DNA of 64,000 bases. Source: Lepturacanthus savala (taxonomy: Eukaryota > Chordata > Actinopteri > Scombriformes > Trichiuridae). The position numbers and the translations under genes were made by a program. The stretch is from NCBI GenBank assembly GCA_030544235.1, contig CM060481.1:17413392-17477391 (forward strand). Direction: 5' to 3'. Shown here in pieces: positions 37,126 to 48,869 of this stretch. The notes under the pieces were generated by a model. It ran no database searches. It was given only the letters and a program-made list of their open reading frames with translations, and was not told the origin of the DNA. Within the stretch, counting starts at the first letter, position 1. Every line of letters starts with the position of its first letter.

Positions 37126-40034
37126 CTCCATTATCAAAGCCATGTATGTTACACTCCAAGGCTAGTTACCATATACTAGACTGTGGCTGCAATCATTTTG
37201 ACTTCTTACCCTGTACTTACAGTTCAATTTTGTACTGGATATTCTATTTATATCCTATAGTGATAGTGCAATTTGTGGGTGAAAAGTGTTTCAAATTACC
37301 CTTCTTGTTCCCCATGAAGAGTCCAAAAACATTGTGTACATCCTCCAAACACATGCCACTGCCCAATTTGTGAACAGCTTTTCTTATGTACTCAACACAC
37401 ATGCACACAAAGAGTTAAAGACATCAGAGGACACAACACAAAGCTTGTATAACCCTCCTAAAACCTTTTAATTGGGGAGCAATTAAAAGAGGAATGGTCT
37501 GACAGTAGCTTAGCTGCCAGCTTGTTGATATATACTTAATATATACTGTCCTGATCCAGCCTGGTTTTCACCACAACCTCTTAAACACTGTGAAATAAGC
37601 ACAAATAACACAATAAAGTATATTCTGATCTGATACAACAGCAAGTTTAAAATGTGATGTGATTCACTTAGTATTTACAGATTAATGGGATGTTGAAGGT
37701 GAATGTACAGCTATGCAACTGATGATTTCTGGTATTTCAAAAGTCACATTTTTTTTCACCATCTTTCCTTTCTGAACTCTGAGTTTTCCATCCATTGTAC
37801 TCCTTAGTACATCCTGTTTATTCTTCATCTAGTGGTCAAATCCATATTCTGCAACAAATTGTCAAAAGCACCTTGCATCTGGAAATTGAAAACAATTCAG
37901 AAAAGTTCTTTTTCTAACTTAACTTACCCTCTACTGCCCATGTGGGCCACAGACACGCACAAAAGCATTCTCAGGGGGTACCACCTAACTCATGACATTC
38001 ATTCGTACAAAAGCCATAAAAACCATAAAAGAGACTAAATCTGGCTCTTTAAATAGAAAATCCAGGCCACGCAGCTACAGTCTCTCTAGACAAATGCGCT
38101 TTGTTCTGTTTCTCTGTGTTTTGGCCTTTTGTTGTGCACCGATCTGCACTTTTTTGCCACACATTTTGACATCATTTTTCTAACGATTTTAAGAAAAAAA
38201 CATTTTCCAAGTGTTGCCTTTTCCTTCATTATTAATTCTGAATCATAAGTAGCTACCACCAACAATTTGACATCAATTTTTGCTCTAAATAAGTAATAAG
38301 AGTTACTGTGAAAAGTTATTTTGTGAAATAGAGAAAGTCTTCCTATGGCATTCATTCATGAGGAATACTTGATTGAGTGCTATTAATTTATGAATCTAGT
38401 TGAAGTACAAGTACATCTTTGTGAATATAATAAACTTTGTGTCTTCTTGGAATGGGGAGTCTCTAAAGTAAGATCAAGATGTTGCTGACCTGCAGTACAA
38501 ATGATATATATTGATTTCCAGTGCGATCTTTTCCTGGCTTCACTACATTTATTTTCTTTCTAACTGTATTCATGGATCAATAAACTTGTTTTAAACTGGT
38601 GATTCTGAATAGTAACTCTGAAAAAGCCAGTCTTAATCAAAATCCCAAATGTTAACATATTTTAGAACCCATCGGCTATTGTCTGAAGACAGATTAGACT
38701 CTGGGGGTGAGTTTCAACATGTCTGGGCTTCCAGTGGACCCAGTGTATTTCTGGTCCAAGACTTCTATTTCTGTTTTTCTGTTAACTGTTCTGCAAATGC
38801 TCATAAGTCCAGAGGTAAAAAAAAAAACAACTATGGCCTATGTCATTTAGGAAAACACAACAAAATGTATCAAATGCAGAGCATATGACTTAGGCCCATG
38901 TGTGAACATTCAACTGTGACCTTTTAACCTGGCTTAAACTGTCCTGTCCTTCCATAGTGCAAACTCAAAACATTGTTTTTTTTATCCTGTCTTGGGCAAA
39001 AATATTTGACTTTGGTAATGAGTACCATGGCCATTGTCCTATAGGACATAAAGAGTAAATCCTTTTAACTCAGGATTAAGCTAATTTTACCAGATGTGTC
39101 CAAGTATCATCAAGAAATCAAAAAATTACTTAGGCCATTATTTTAATAGGACAATGATATGCATATATGATTTTATAATGCTTAAATGCAATAAATTACA
39201 GGAGTCCTCTAAAACAATGGTTCAGTGTCAACAGCCCCTAAACTGACACACACTGAACAAAGACTCCTGACTGATAATATTTTTACTTTTATATAACTAT
39301 TGTTTATTTTAGAGGAAACCAACTTTTTTGCAGCAATGCCCTGAGCTCATAATTATGTGGAGGATTACAGTATTGTATGAGTCAGTAACATTATTTTCAA
39401 AAAAATCTAATAAAGGGCAAAAAATTTTGATTTCTAACTCTCATCTTTGTAGGAACACATTTTAGTTTCATGGTTTTTTGGTTTTCCTTTATATTCAGAA
39501 TTTTTTCTGTGTAGCAGCATTTTTATGGTTTAGCATTAATAAAGGTAAGTTATTTTTATTTGGTTTTGATTTCTGTGACAATATCTTTTGAAATGACCCG
39601 AAACCTTATGCTTGGACTTTGAAAATAGTAGCTTCACACATCTGTATTACTTATTACTCTGTATTTTTTTTATTGAGAATTTTTTCACTTAGTTTTCATA
39701 GTATTTTTCAAGTTCTTACTTTGAGAAATGGATGCCCGACAGTCACACCATATGAGTTTTGTTATGTTTTGTTGAAAATTCTTAAAAAACGAGTGATGAA
39801 CTGTTGTAATATTCAATATGTTCACATAAAGCACTATATCCTGCACAAGATTGAAAAGGTTTTTGAAAATTATATTTATAATTATTATTATTTGACAATG
39901 TAGACAGCAAAACTGCCCTGTCACCTCATCCATGTGGTTACGTCTAAATTTGGATAAACTTTATACACAGTATATGATAAACAGTGAAAAGAATAAAATC
40001 TAAAAACATTGAAAAGACGCTTTTAGAAGTTTTT

Positions 40035-40110
40035 TAACAGAATTTCACCTGGAACCCCCTCATGGACCATTAGGGGTCCTCAGACCCCACATTGAGAACC
40101 ACTTCTTTAA
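40035..40110. repeat. hAT-like terminal fragment
   Basis: GGGGTCCTCAGACCCCACAT then TGAGAACCACTT. Its reverse complement, AAGTGGTTCTCAATGTGGGG, resembles the terminus of an old hAT-like repeat family as I remember it. Confidence 0.5.
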
Positions 40111-40588
40111 ACATTTAAATAGCATTTGTGTATAATTTTTTGGTTTAACTCTTCTGTTTTCAAGTGTCTCTTCCCTTGTAACACCTGACTGATGCAAAAC
40201 CCTTTATAGCCTCTAACAGCCTATTATGCATCAGTATAATAGGCTGCAATATATCATATTAATCACATTAGTCATCATCATGTGATCTGAACTGTTTGCT
40301 GTGGTTAAACAATATCACGTGTGGAAAACATATACATTAACTCTGTAAGCCATATCTCTGGAGGGCTGGAGGCAGCCTTGGCCTATATCTTTATCTGCTT
40401 TGGACATGTTCCTTCCCCTCCCTCATTTAGCACGAGTCTTATAGTCTCATGATTCACCATACAGCCACAGTATGCAACGTATATTCCTGATTAAAGGATG
40501 CCATTGTAGGTGTCAATATGTTATTTAAACAAGACAGGGGGCGTATTCATATATAGCCAACAATGTGTGCAGCCTATAAAAGAGAGAG

Positions 40589-40592
<4 letters not shown>

Positions 40593-40657
<65 letters not shown>
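40593..40657. repeat. (TA)n microsatellite, about 65 bp
   Basis: Uninterrupted TA repeat about 310 bp upstream of the mier2 start codon, between ATAT and AAAGCC. Confidence 0.95.
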
Positions 40658-40661
<4 letters not shown>

Positions 40662-40819
40662 CATTTTTGTTTTATTTTAAAGTTCAACGTTAGACAATTC
40701 TTACATGACATTAGAGCAGAAATTGATACCGAAAGTGTGAGATTTTTTTTAAACTATTATTGAAACTGTTATTAAAAAAAAATAAGAGGAAATGTTTAAA
40801 CGCCTCTGCTGCCTGCGAA

Positions 40820-41620
40820 GACTAAAATAGCAGAATTACTTGGAAATAGATGTAACTCCGCACTGTAACACGGTCGCTGTTGCGGCAATAAACGGAGCAC
40901 AGTACAGAAGAGCAGAGACCTCGGCTACAACATCCGGGCAATAGGCTGGCTTGCGCAGAAACGGAATGGCGGAGGTAAGTGAGCGAAAACGAGGAATGTA
41001 ATGACCAGAACGACGGGGAAACCGGACCTATTGTGCGACCCGTGTCACTCCGCACGGTTCGCACGGCTGTCGCCGGTCTCGCCGGCCGCGGAACGCCGGC
41101 GGGAAGGGAGCTACGGCGGGTTTTAACGTAGGAAGCGGCGGGGAAGAAATGGGGAGGCTCTCCGGCGTATCGCCTCTCCGCGTTCTTTGGCTGTTAAAGA
41201 GCCATTCCCTACTGCCGCGATAGTAAAAGCCACGGAAAACAATAGGCTGCCCCGGCGGGGTCCGAACTGCGGGTGCTGAACTATTTCAGGTGCGTGATTG
41301 GAGTGGCGGGGGGGGAGTGGGGGAGGAAAAAAAAAAAAGTTGGGGAGAGATGACACGACTCGGCGGCGTTCAACTCCGACCTTCGCTTTCGGAAATATTG
41401 AGAACTAGTTTTATTTCCTTCTTGTGTCATTTCGTAGCGAGCCGAGAGAGGAAGAGACGTTCAGCACCAAGTCACAGGAAAGCGCCCCTGGTCAGACAGA
41501 CAGCGCCCGATGGGCTGGGAGAGGCTCTACCGGAGCTCCTCACTGGACTTTTACCTCTTCTTTGTCCGGTAGAGTCGGTAGAATGCGGTCTGAGTCAGTG
41601 AGGGTTGCTAGACTCCGAGA
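40820..41620 (+). promoter_or_regulatory. mier2: CpG-island promoter of mier2
   Basis: Abrupt change from AT-rich sequence to GC-rich sequence with many CG dinucleotides (for example GCCGGTCTCGCCGGCCGCGG at about 41070). It surrounds the mier2 first coding exon and runs into intron 1. There is no TATA box at the expected place. ATGGCGGAG at the start codon resembles a YY1 core (ATGGCGG), which is common at CpG-island promoters. The exact transcription start is not visible. Confidence 0.7.
40966..40974 (+). other. mier2: mier2 first coding exon (three codons)
   Basis: ATG GCG GAG followed at once by the strong donor GTAAGT. MIER2 and MIER3 proteins also start MAE with an intron at this point. 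It ends in phase 0 and joins in frame to the exon at 44547. The exon is too short to show as an open frame and is supported only by family knowledge, donor strength and the CpG island. Confidence 0.75.
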
Positions 41621-44600
41621 ACTGAGGTGGGATTGTTTGGCTCCTCATGGCCTCTCTGTCCCCCCCCCCAAAGTTTTTCCTCTTCTTTACTGAACTCTTG
41701 TGGCTTCAACTGCACGTTTAGGTCAAACGAACATGTAACACTAAGTGTGTAATTTGTTTTGATATGATAAAGAGTTGCTGTCATCTGGTATGAAAAATAA
41801 ATAAAAAATGGCATCGCTGCATGCGGTGGGGAACCAGCTGCAGGAAGTCCAGATGCACCTTATTACATTTTATCCATTGGAAAAGTAGGGCTGCAAAAAA
41901 CCCTGATCCCAATTATTTTGGTCAGTATTAGGATCATGATCATTTAACAGGATTTTTCATTGACTTTGGAAACATGCACTTTATTGGACTTTTAAAATCC
42001 TTTTAACAGTGGATTTACTTTCAGTTTTAAATACTGTACTGGCCCGAATATAAGATGACCCCCCCTGCCCCCCCCTAAAGCCTTATAATTTGAATTCAAA
42101 TATTCTTCTATGTGTTTTACTTAAGAAGCTTTTATTGCACTTACAGTAACATATCGCTAACTTCAGGTTTTAAACAGAGGAGACAAACTCAGCGAATCCA
42201 CCTGGCAGCAAAATGCAGCAGAGATTCACGCTGAGCTGAAATGAAACAAGTGCACATATGTTTGGTAACTAGTTAAACATAGCCTCAACTGCGTGTTGCT
42301 TTCATTTAGGGTTATGGACTTTCTCGATCAGTGGAAACCAATATTGTAATCAAGGATGAAATTTGATTAATCGATTAGCCCTACTGGAAAAGCACCCTAC
42401 TGGGCTCATTATCCCCCTTTTGTCCACTAGAAGTGGACACTCTGAAAGGCACCTTGTCGTGCTTTCCACTGGAAGGGCACACTATCATGTTTTGATTGAT
42501 TGAGCTCATCCCTGAGTGTCTGTTATATTATTATGAGAACAAATTATTGTAATTCTTCTCTTAGAAATGCAAAGAAAAAACCTTTATGGTTATGTTAGAT
42601 TTGCATATAAAGGTGCCACAATCTTTATCAGCCATTTGTAGCTAATATACAAATAGGAATATGCTGCCCTACTGTAATCTAGCACGCTGTTTTACATGAT
42701 TTTGAATGCTTGTACCAATTCATATATTTCTGTCTGTGTATATGAACCTGTAGGTGGGTAGAAGGCTTCTGAACTGGAGTGTGGAGGTCCTGGTCTAGTG
42801 GAGATCCTGAGGAACAGCAATGAAACCCTCAGCAGGAGAAGCAGAAGTCTTAACAGGAGTTGGAGGGGAACCCGCCTCGCTCCATGAAGATGGCAACGCA
42901 ATCCCACACTGTATGTACAAGTTCTGTTATGTTTAGGTTTAAGCTTAGTTTTAAACTGTTTTTTTTTTCAGTTTGATGCTGTATGAAAGCCAGTAATCTC
43001 TTCCTGTGATTAGGGAAACTTAAAACTGTAGCTGCAGACTTTTCTGCATCACCTGCATACTATTGTTCACTTTAAGGAACCCTTTGGGGTATTCTTTGCT
43101 TTAAGACCAATATATCCACTACAAGAGGATCCTGTTTAAACCTAAATGACTAATTGCTTTTAGTGAAGTTATATTTACAATCAATTTACAAGTTAAATTA
43201 ACACTATTTGGAAAAAAAGGGGGGGGTGGGCAACACAGTGAGACAGTGGGTAGCGCTGTTGCTTCACAGCAAGAAGGTCACAGATTCAAAACCTTGGTCT
43301 GGGACCTTGTGGAGTTTTCATGTTCTTCCTGTGTTTGCGTGGGTTCTCTCCGGGTTCTCCAGCTCCCTCCTACAGTCCAAAAACATGCTGAGGTTAACTG
43401 GAGACACTAAACTGCCCAAATTGAGTGTGTGAGTGAACGGTGTGTGTGCCCCACGATAGGCTGAAGACCATCTGGGGTGTATCCCTGCCTCTCACCTGTA
43501 ATTCGATTGGCTCCAGCAGACCCCAGTAGCCCTAATGACGAATAAGCGAAAATGACTGACTGCCTGAAATAAAAAGTCAAGCTATGTACACAAATACAGA
43601 TATCATATTTCAGCATGAACAGATAAACAGATACGAATGGCATAATAATTTGCATGTTTAGATAATTGAAAGCAGAAAACTCCACATGCACCTTGGTGTT
43701 TACTGTAGGTTTTGGTGGAGTAGTGCAAACCTAAAAATTCCCCAGTCAGCAGTGTTGATTACACTAATCATTTATCTCTGTATTTCCATCATTCGGCAGA
43801 TGTTTGTGTATCATCATTTGCAACCTGTATGGAATTCCAATGGATTCTTCCACGTTGAGCGAACTTCTGTTTAATCGTTTATTTCAAGCTTTGTTTTGAG
43901 GCTAGCTCCGGCTTTATTTTTTTATTTTTTCAACGTTAAACACAGTTAATAGCATTGTTTTGTCAAAAATCCTATGAAAAACACCCTACAATATGGAACA
44001 TTGACTTATATAAAATAGTAGACCTGCTTCTTGAAACCGACTATATGCTTGTTTGGATCGAATGTGTTATGGGTCCACCTTTATTTTCAGTTATTTTCCA
44101 GAATCAGAATCGGCTTTATTGCATGTATGTGCACATACAAAGAATTTTGACTCCAGTTTTTCTTTGCTCTCATAGTCCTAATAAAAAATGGGTCTACAAA
44201 AATAGTGCAGACAGACAATAGTGCAAACAAAAGATGGTGGAGTGGGTTTCATTATGTGCACTGCTATTATATACATGAGATAGGTATTGCACAGTATTGT
44301 ATCTCATATTTCCTTGGTTGGCAATTAAACTTGAGAGGCAATTGTCTCTTGAGCATTCCTGGAATGTGTTTGTTTTGGCCGCTTCGGCTCTGCAAACTAA
44401 GTTGTTTGGGTTAAGGAGAATGTCCTTGAGTGTCTAACGGAGGGCATTTTATAAAAACAAAAAAAACATGGAAGCAATTTGAACATTTTTGTGGTTCTCT
44501 TTCACACAATTCTCTGTCCACCTGTTGCTATATCCCTTTGTTGCAGGCTAGTGAGCTTCCCCTGGAGGAGCTGCTGGCTCTGTATGGCTACACAGTGTCC

Positions 44601-47600
44601 GATCCAGAGAAGGAGACCTGTCCCCTGGCTGCCAGCCTGCCAGACATGACACTGGACAAAGTGAGACACTACCTGAGGCATATCAGTGCATACCCAGTAC
44701 CCAGGCCTCATTCCTATTTTCACTTTTGTTCATTGGTGATTTGACTGGGAGTGTTTGGGATTCAGTCAGTAAAAGGCACATGCACAAACTAAATATCTTA
44801 AATATTTAAAACATAAATATCCAATGAAGATCTCTGATAAATGAAGCATGGTTAGTGTATTCTGTCCTTGCCTGTTCCTTGCAATATTGTGTTACTATAT
44901 TTTTCTTTATTTCTCTTGTTCAGGATCAAATAACTGAGGACCTCTTTCCTGGGGATGAGGAGGAGGAATCATCAGCCGATGATCTCACCCCCTCAGTCAC
45001 ATCAAACACCTCAGACCTGCTCCGCCGCCTACAAGGTTAATCCCTTTATGAATCTTTATGACATTTAACATGATGTGAGATGGAGCATTGGCTGAAACAT
45101 TTTCATTTACAGCTGCAATCAGACCCACCTGAACACTTCATTTTCAATGGACCGTTTTATTGTGAAGCCGTGGAGGAATTTCTTGAGTTCAATTTAAAAA
45201 TATTGGCACTTTGCTGAGACTACAACTTGCGACATATACGTGGGTTCAATAACATGACTTGCCAGGGTTTATATTGTCCGGATGTTACAGTAAAACTTGA
45301 TTCTGTTGTGTCTACATAATATGATATGGGAACCTCCTGGCGTGACAACATGTGCTGCTTTGTGCCGAATCATGTCAAATCACTTCTGAACGGAAGGAGT
45401 ACAAATGTAATCGAACAGCCTTCCTTTGGTCATGATTCTATTTGAACGTAGACACAGTATTGGTGCTGAATCCACAAAATATCATAAAAACTGGTTATAA
45501 GGCAGGTACGCTACATTTATGTCCTCATTTATCGAGATTAACTGAGCACATAGTGAGGTCAAATAGAGGAAGTGCTTTGTTCCTAGTCGTTGATTCTATT
45601 CTCTTTTATGTTTTCTGCTTTGAACAGAATTTTATTTTATACCAAGTTAAATATATGGCATTTTTATTATTTTATTATTCTATAACTTTCAGTGCCACAT
45701 ACTGCTGCCAAGGCAGTGTTTCACTTGGTAAATATATATATATATATAAAAAATATATATATTATTTACAATTTATAATAAACTGAAAAATAGAAGTTTA
45801 TACAAAAACTGTCAGTTGTCAGCAGAAAGATGTCAACTTTAAAAGAGCTTTAACAAAAACTTCTTGTATGCACGTTGATAAGTGGATAACATTGCATGTA
45901 TTTGTCTTCTCTCAGGTGGGGACAAAGACATATCAGTCACCTCGTCAGATGAGGACTCCGATGATGCCTCTATTCCCTCCAATGAAGAACACAAGGTAGG
46001 CTTACAACGCCACCAAGGACTACAGTACCACATGTGATCACTGTAGGTGTTGGAAACGGACTCAGTTGTGACTTGAAGTCAAAATTAACAAAAAGCATTT
46101 ATCAGTTTGAATTTATTAATGGGAGAGAAAATCACAAAAAACATCTTTCACAGAACAAATATGCAGTGATGGAACATAATCTTTAATAAATTGTCCATCT
46201 GAAATAACCCACTGTAACGCAAAAGGAACAAAAAAAACATTCATTAGAGTTTATATCTTATAGCAGAACTCTGACTCACTGTCTTTGACTTCCTTCATAG
46301 GAGATCATGGTTGGCTCTATGTACCAGGCAAAAATACCTCCACTCAGTCCGTATACCTACCAGGAGAGAGGTGAGCAACTTAAATGATCATACTGGTTTC
46401 AAAAGCAAGATTTAAGTTTAGACGCGTTGTCTGAACCTTGAATGAAATTTCAGAACAATTTAGAACATTCTACCCATCATCGTCTGTTTTTCTATTGCTT
46501 TAGCACTTTTCTCTTTCTCGTCCATTTCCCAACTCTTCTCTCTCTCGCTCTCTCCTCCTCACTTCTCTGTGTCCAGCCTACAACAGTGAGGACCAGTTGT
46601 TGTGGAAGCCAGGGAAGCTGCCAGTGAGGGAAGTGGAGGATTTTTTGTTGAATGCAGAGAGACCATCTGGCCATGCGGGGTCGGCCTACACACAAATGCA
46701 AGGAGACACTGTCCGAGACAACGAACAGGTACTGCACCGTAACTGCACTATCTACAGAGAGCCTGTAGCGTATTCCATCAGTGCTGCTGTTTGTAGAGTG
46801 ACACTGGAAGTTTAACCTGTTAGAAATACTAAAATAACATCAGTTTTAAATAACCTAGAAAGACACTGCAAAAGAAAGATACACTGGTAGTTAATTTTTT
46901 TTTTTCTCCATTAGGCACTGTATGAACTTGTGAAATGCAACTATAATGCAGAAGAGGCACTGAGACGATTACGCTTCAATGTGAAAGTGTTCAGTGGTAA
47001 GAAACTTCCTGTCACCCTACAGTACTTTTTCCATCCTGCTATTATTTCTAGTCATTAACTTTTCAAAATATCACAGGTGTATAGCAAACTTGATTCCTGT
47101 TCGTCTCAACAAGCAAAGGTACAAATTGTGTGTTTCAATTAGCATTTAGCTGCAAGCAAGTTATGGGGTCACAATTTTTCAAGTCTATCTTAAAACAACA
47201 GCATAACATGTATCCGTATGAACACTGAAAAAATATTTTCCTTGCTGTAATTATTCCTCCTGATCTTACTGATTATCCGATGATACCCACCAAATGTTTT
47301 GACAGTATAAATGATAGGGATAATATCCACATCCTTATTTTGATCAAAATATATTTAAAAGTTTGGTGTGAAGTTAATGAGGATTCAGCCATCTGAGTTA
47401 TCCCATTAAATTATGCAAGTCTCTAGAATAATCCCGAAAAAAAAGAATTTGGTACAAGGGATAATTAGTTTTTTGTTTATGGGTAGATTTGTACAAGCAC
47501 CAACTATACTAGCCATTAAAATGCAATTTTAAGTGCAAAATTGAAAAAAACAGATACAAGATTGTTAGTGACTTAACTGATATAATTATATGCATAAAAA

Positions 47601-48833
47601 AAACTTAAATGGGTTAAGTATAAAATGACAGTCATAGACTTAGTGGCTCTTAGGCTTAAATAAGTTAAATCGTCTTTTTGCAGTCTTTTTAGTATTAGTG
47701 AACAGGATACATGATAACAGAATTAATAACATTTTTAAGTTAATTTGGGCAATTGTCTATTGTTTAAGGATGATTTTGAAAAAAATATGTAATTCTAATT
47801 ATGTTAATATTGTAGAAAGTGGGATTTTTGATTATAAGAACATCTGTGTAACAGAAATACTGCCCTGTTTCAAAAGGCCCAATTCAGAGAAATGAACACA
47901 GCTTGTGTTCAGAAACTGTGTCTTAAAATGAACTGTCAGGACTCTGTGAAGTTATGATGCCACAACTATGCAGTCACTGTCCACCCCCTATTCACAGCGA
48001 TTCAAATCCGCCAATCAGAGGAGGGATTCATTAATATTAATCAGACAGACACAAAACAACCTGTTGAGAGAGGAGATGTGATATATTAGACCATATATTA
48101 ATATCGATATCTTCAGAAAAAAATACAAAACATTTAAATGCCTGAACAAGGTTGACAATACCAGCAAAATGTGCCTGTTCGATACCTTTTCAATGTAATA
48201 GGAGGTGCAGAAGAGTGCACTGCAGTTAGACTCCAGTTATATAACAAGACCACCATTTTCAGTTATACCTTTTTGAAACTTGCCATATTGTTTTTGTGTT
48301 TGCTGGCTAAATCACATCCTGGCTTCATGTACTTGTAATTTAAGGGCATTCCATCCGTTAAAAAATGTATTTAAAATTACACTCAAAATTTTAAATTGAT
48401 ATAAAAGAATATAATATTTCTGCTCTTCTTCCCTCTCTTTAGAAGAGCTGTGTGCCTGGAGTGAGGAGGAGTGTAGGAACTTTGAACACGGCTACAGAGT
48501 TTATGGGAAAAACTTCCACCTCATTCAGGCTAATAAGGTGTTGAGAGTGTTGATTTTTTTTTCTGTCAAATCTTTCCTGACATTTGTTGCATTATTAATG
48601 ATCTACCTGCTAAGCAAACAAGCAAAAAAAAATGTTTTTCTTCTCCTCAGGTACGAACCCGCTCTGTGGGGGAGTGTGTAGAGTATTACTACATGTGGAA
48701 GAAGTCTGACCGTCACGAGTACTTCACCCAACAAACCACCAGGCTCAGCCGCAAGAAGTACAGCCTGCAGTCAGGGAGCACGTAAGTAATGCTGGACAAA
48801 GACTCCCAGAGGAGAACAACTGTATATAGGATC

Positions 48834-48869
<36 letters not shown>

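Larger units (their letters stand above)
16381..40850. other. Gene-poor interval between s1pr4 and mier2
   Basis: About 24 kb in which I support no protein-coding or RNA gene. It is AT-rich and filled with old dispersed repeats (listed separately), microsatellites and short chance frames. The open frame at 17685-17981 shows no domain, splice context or family resemblance. Distal regulatory elements could be present but cannot be recognised by eye. Confidence 0.6.
41620..44546 (+). other. mier2: mier2 intron 1
   Basis: About 3 kb holding several mobile elements. I searched by eye for the N-terminal acidic exon(s) of other MIER proteins and found none in a compatible frame. Confidence 0.6.
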
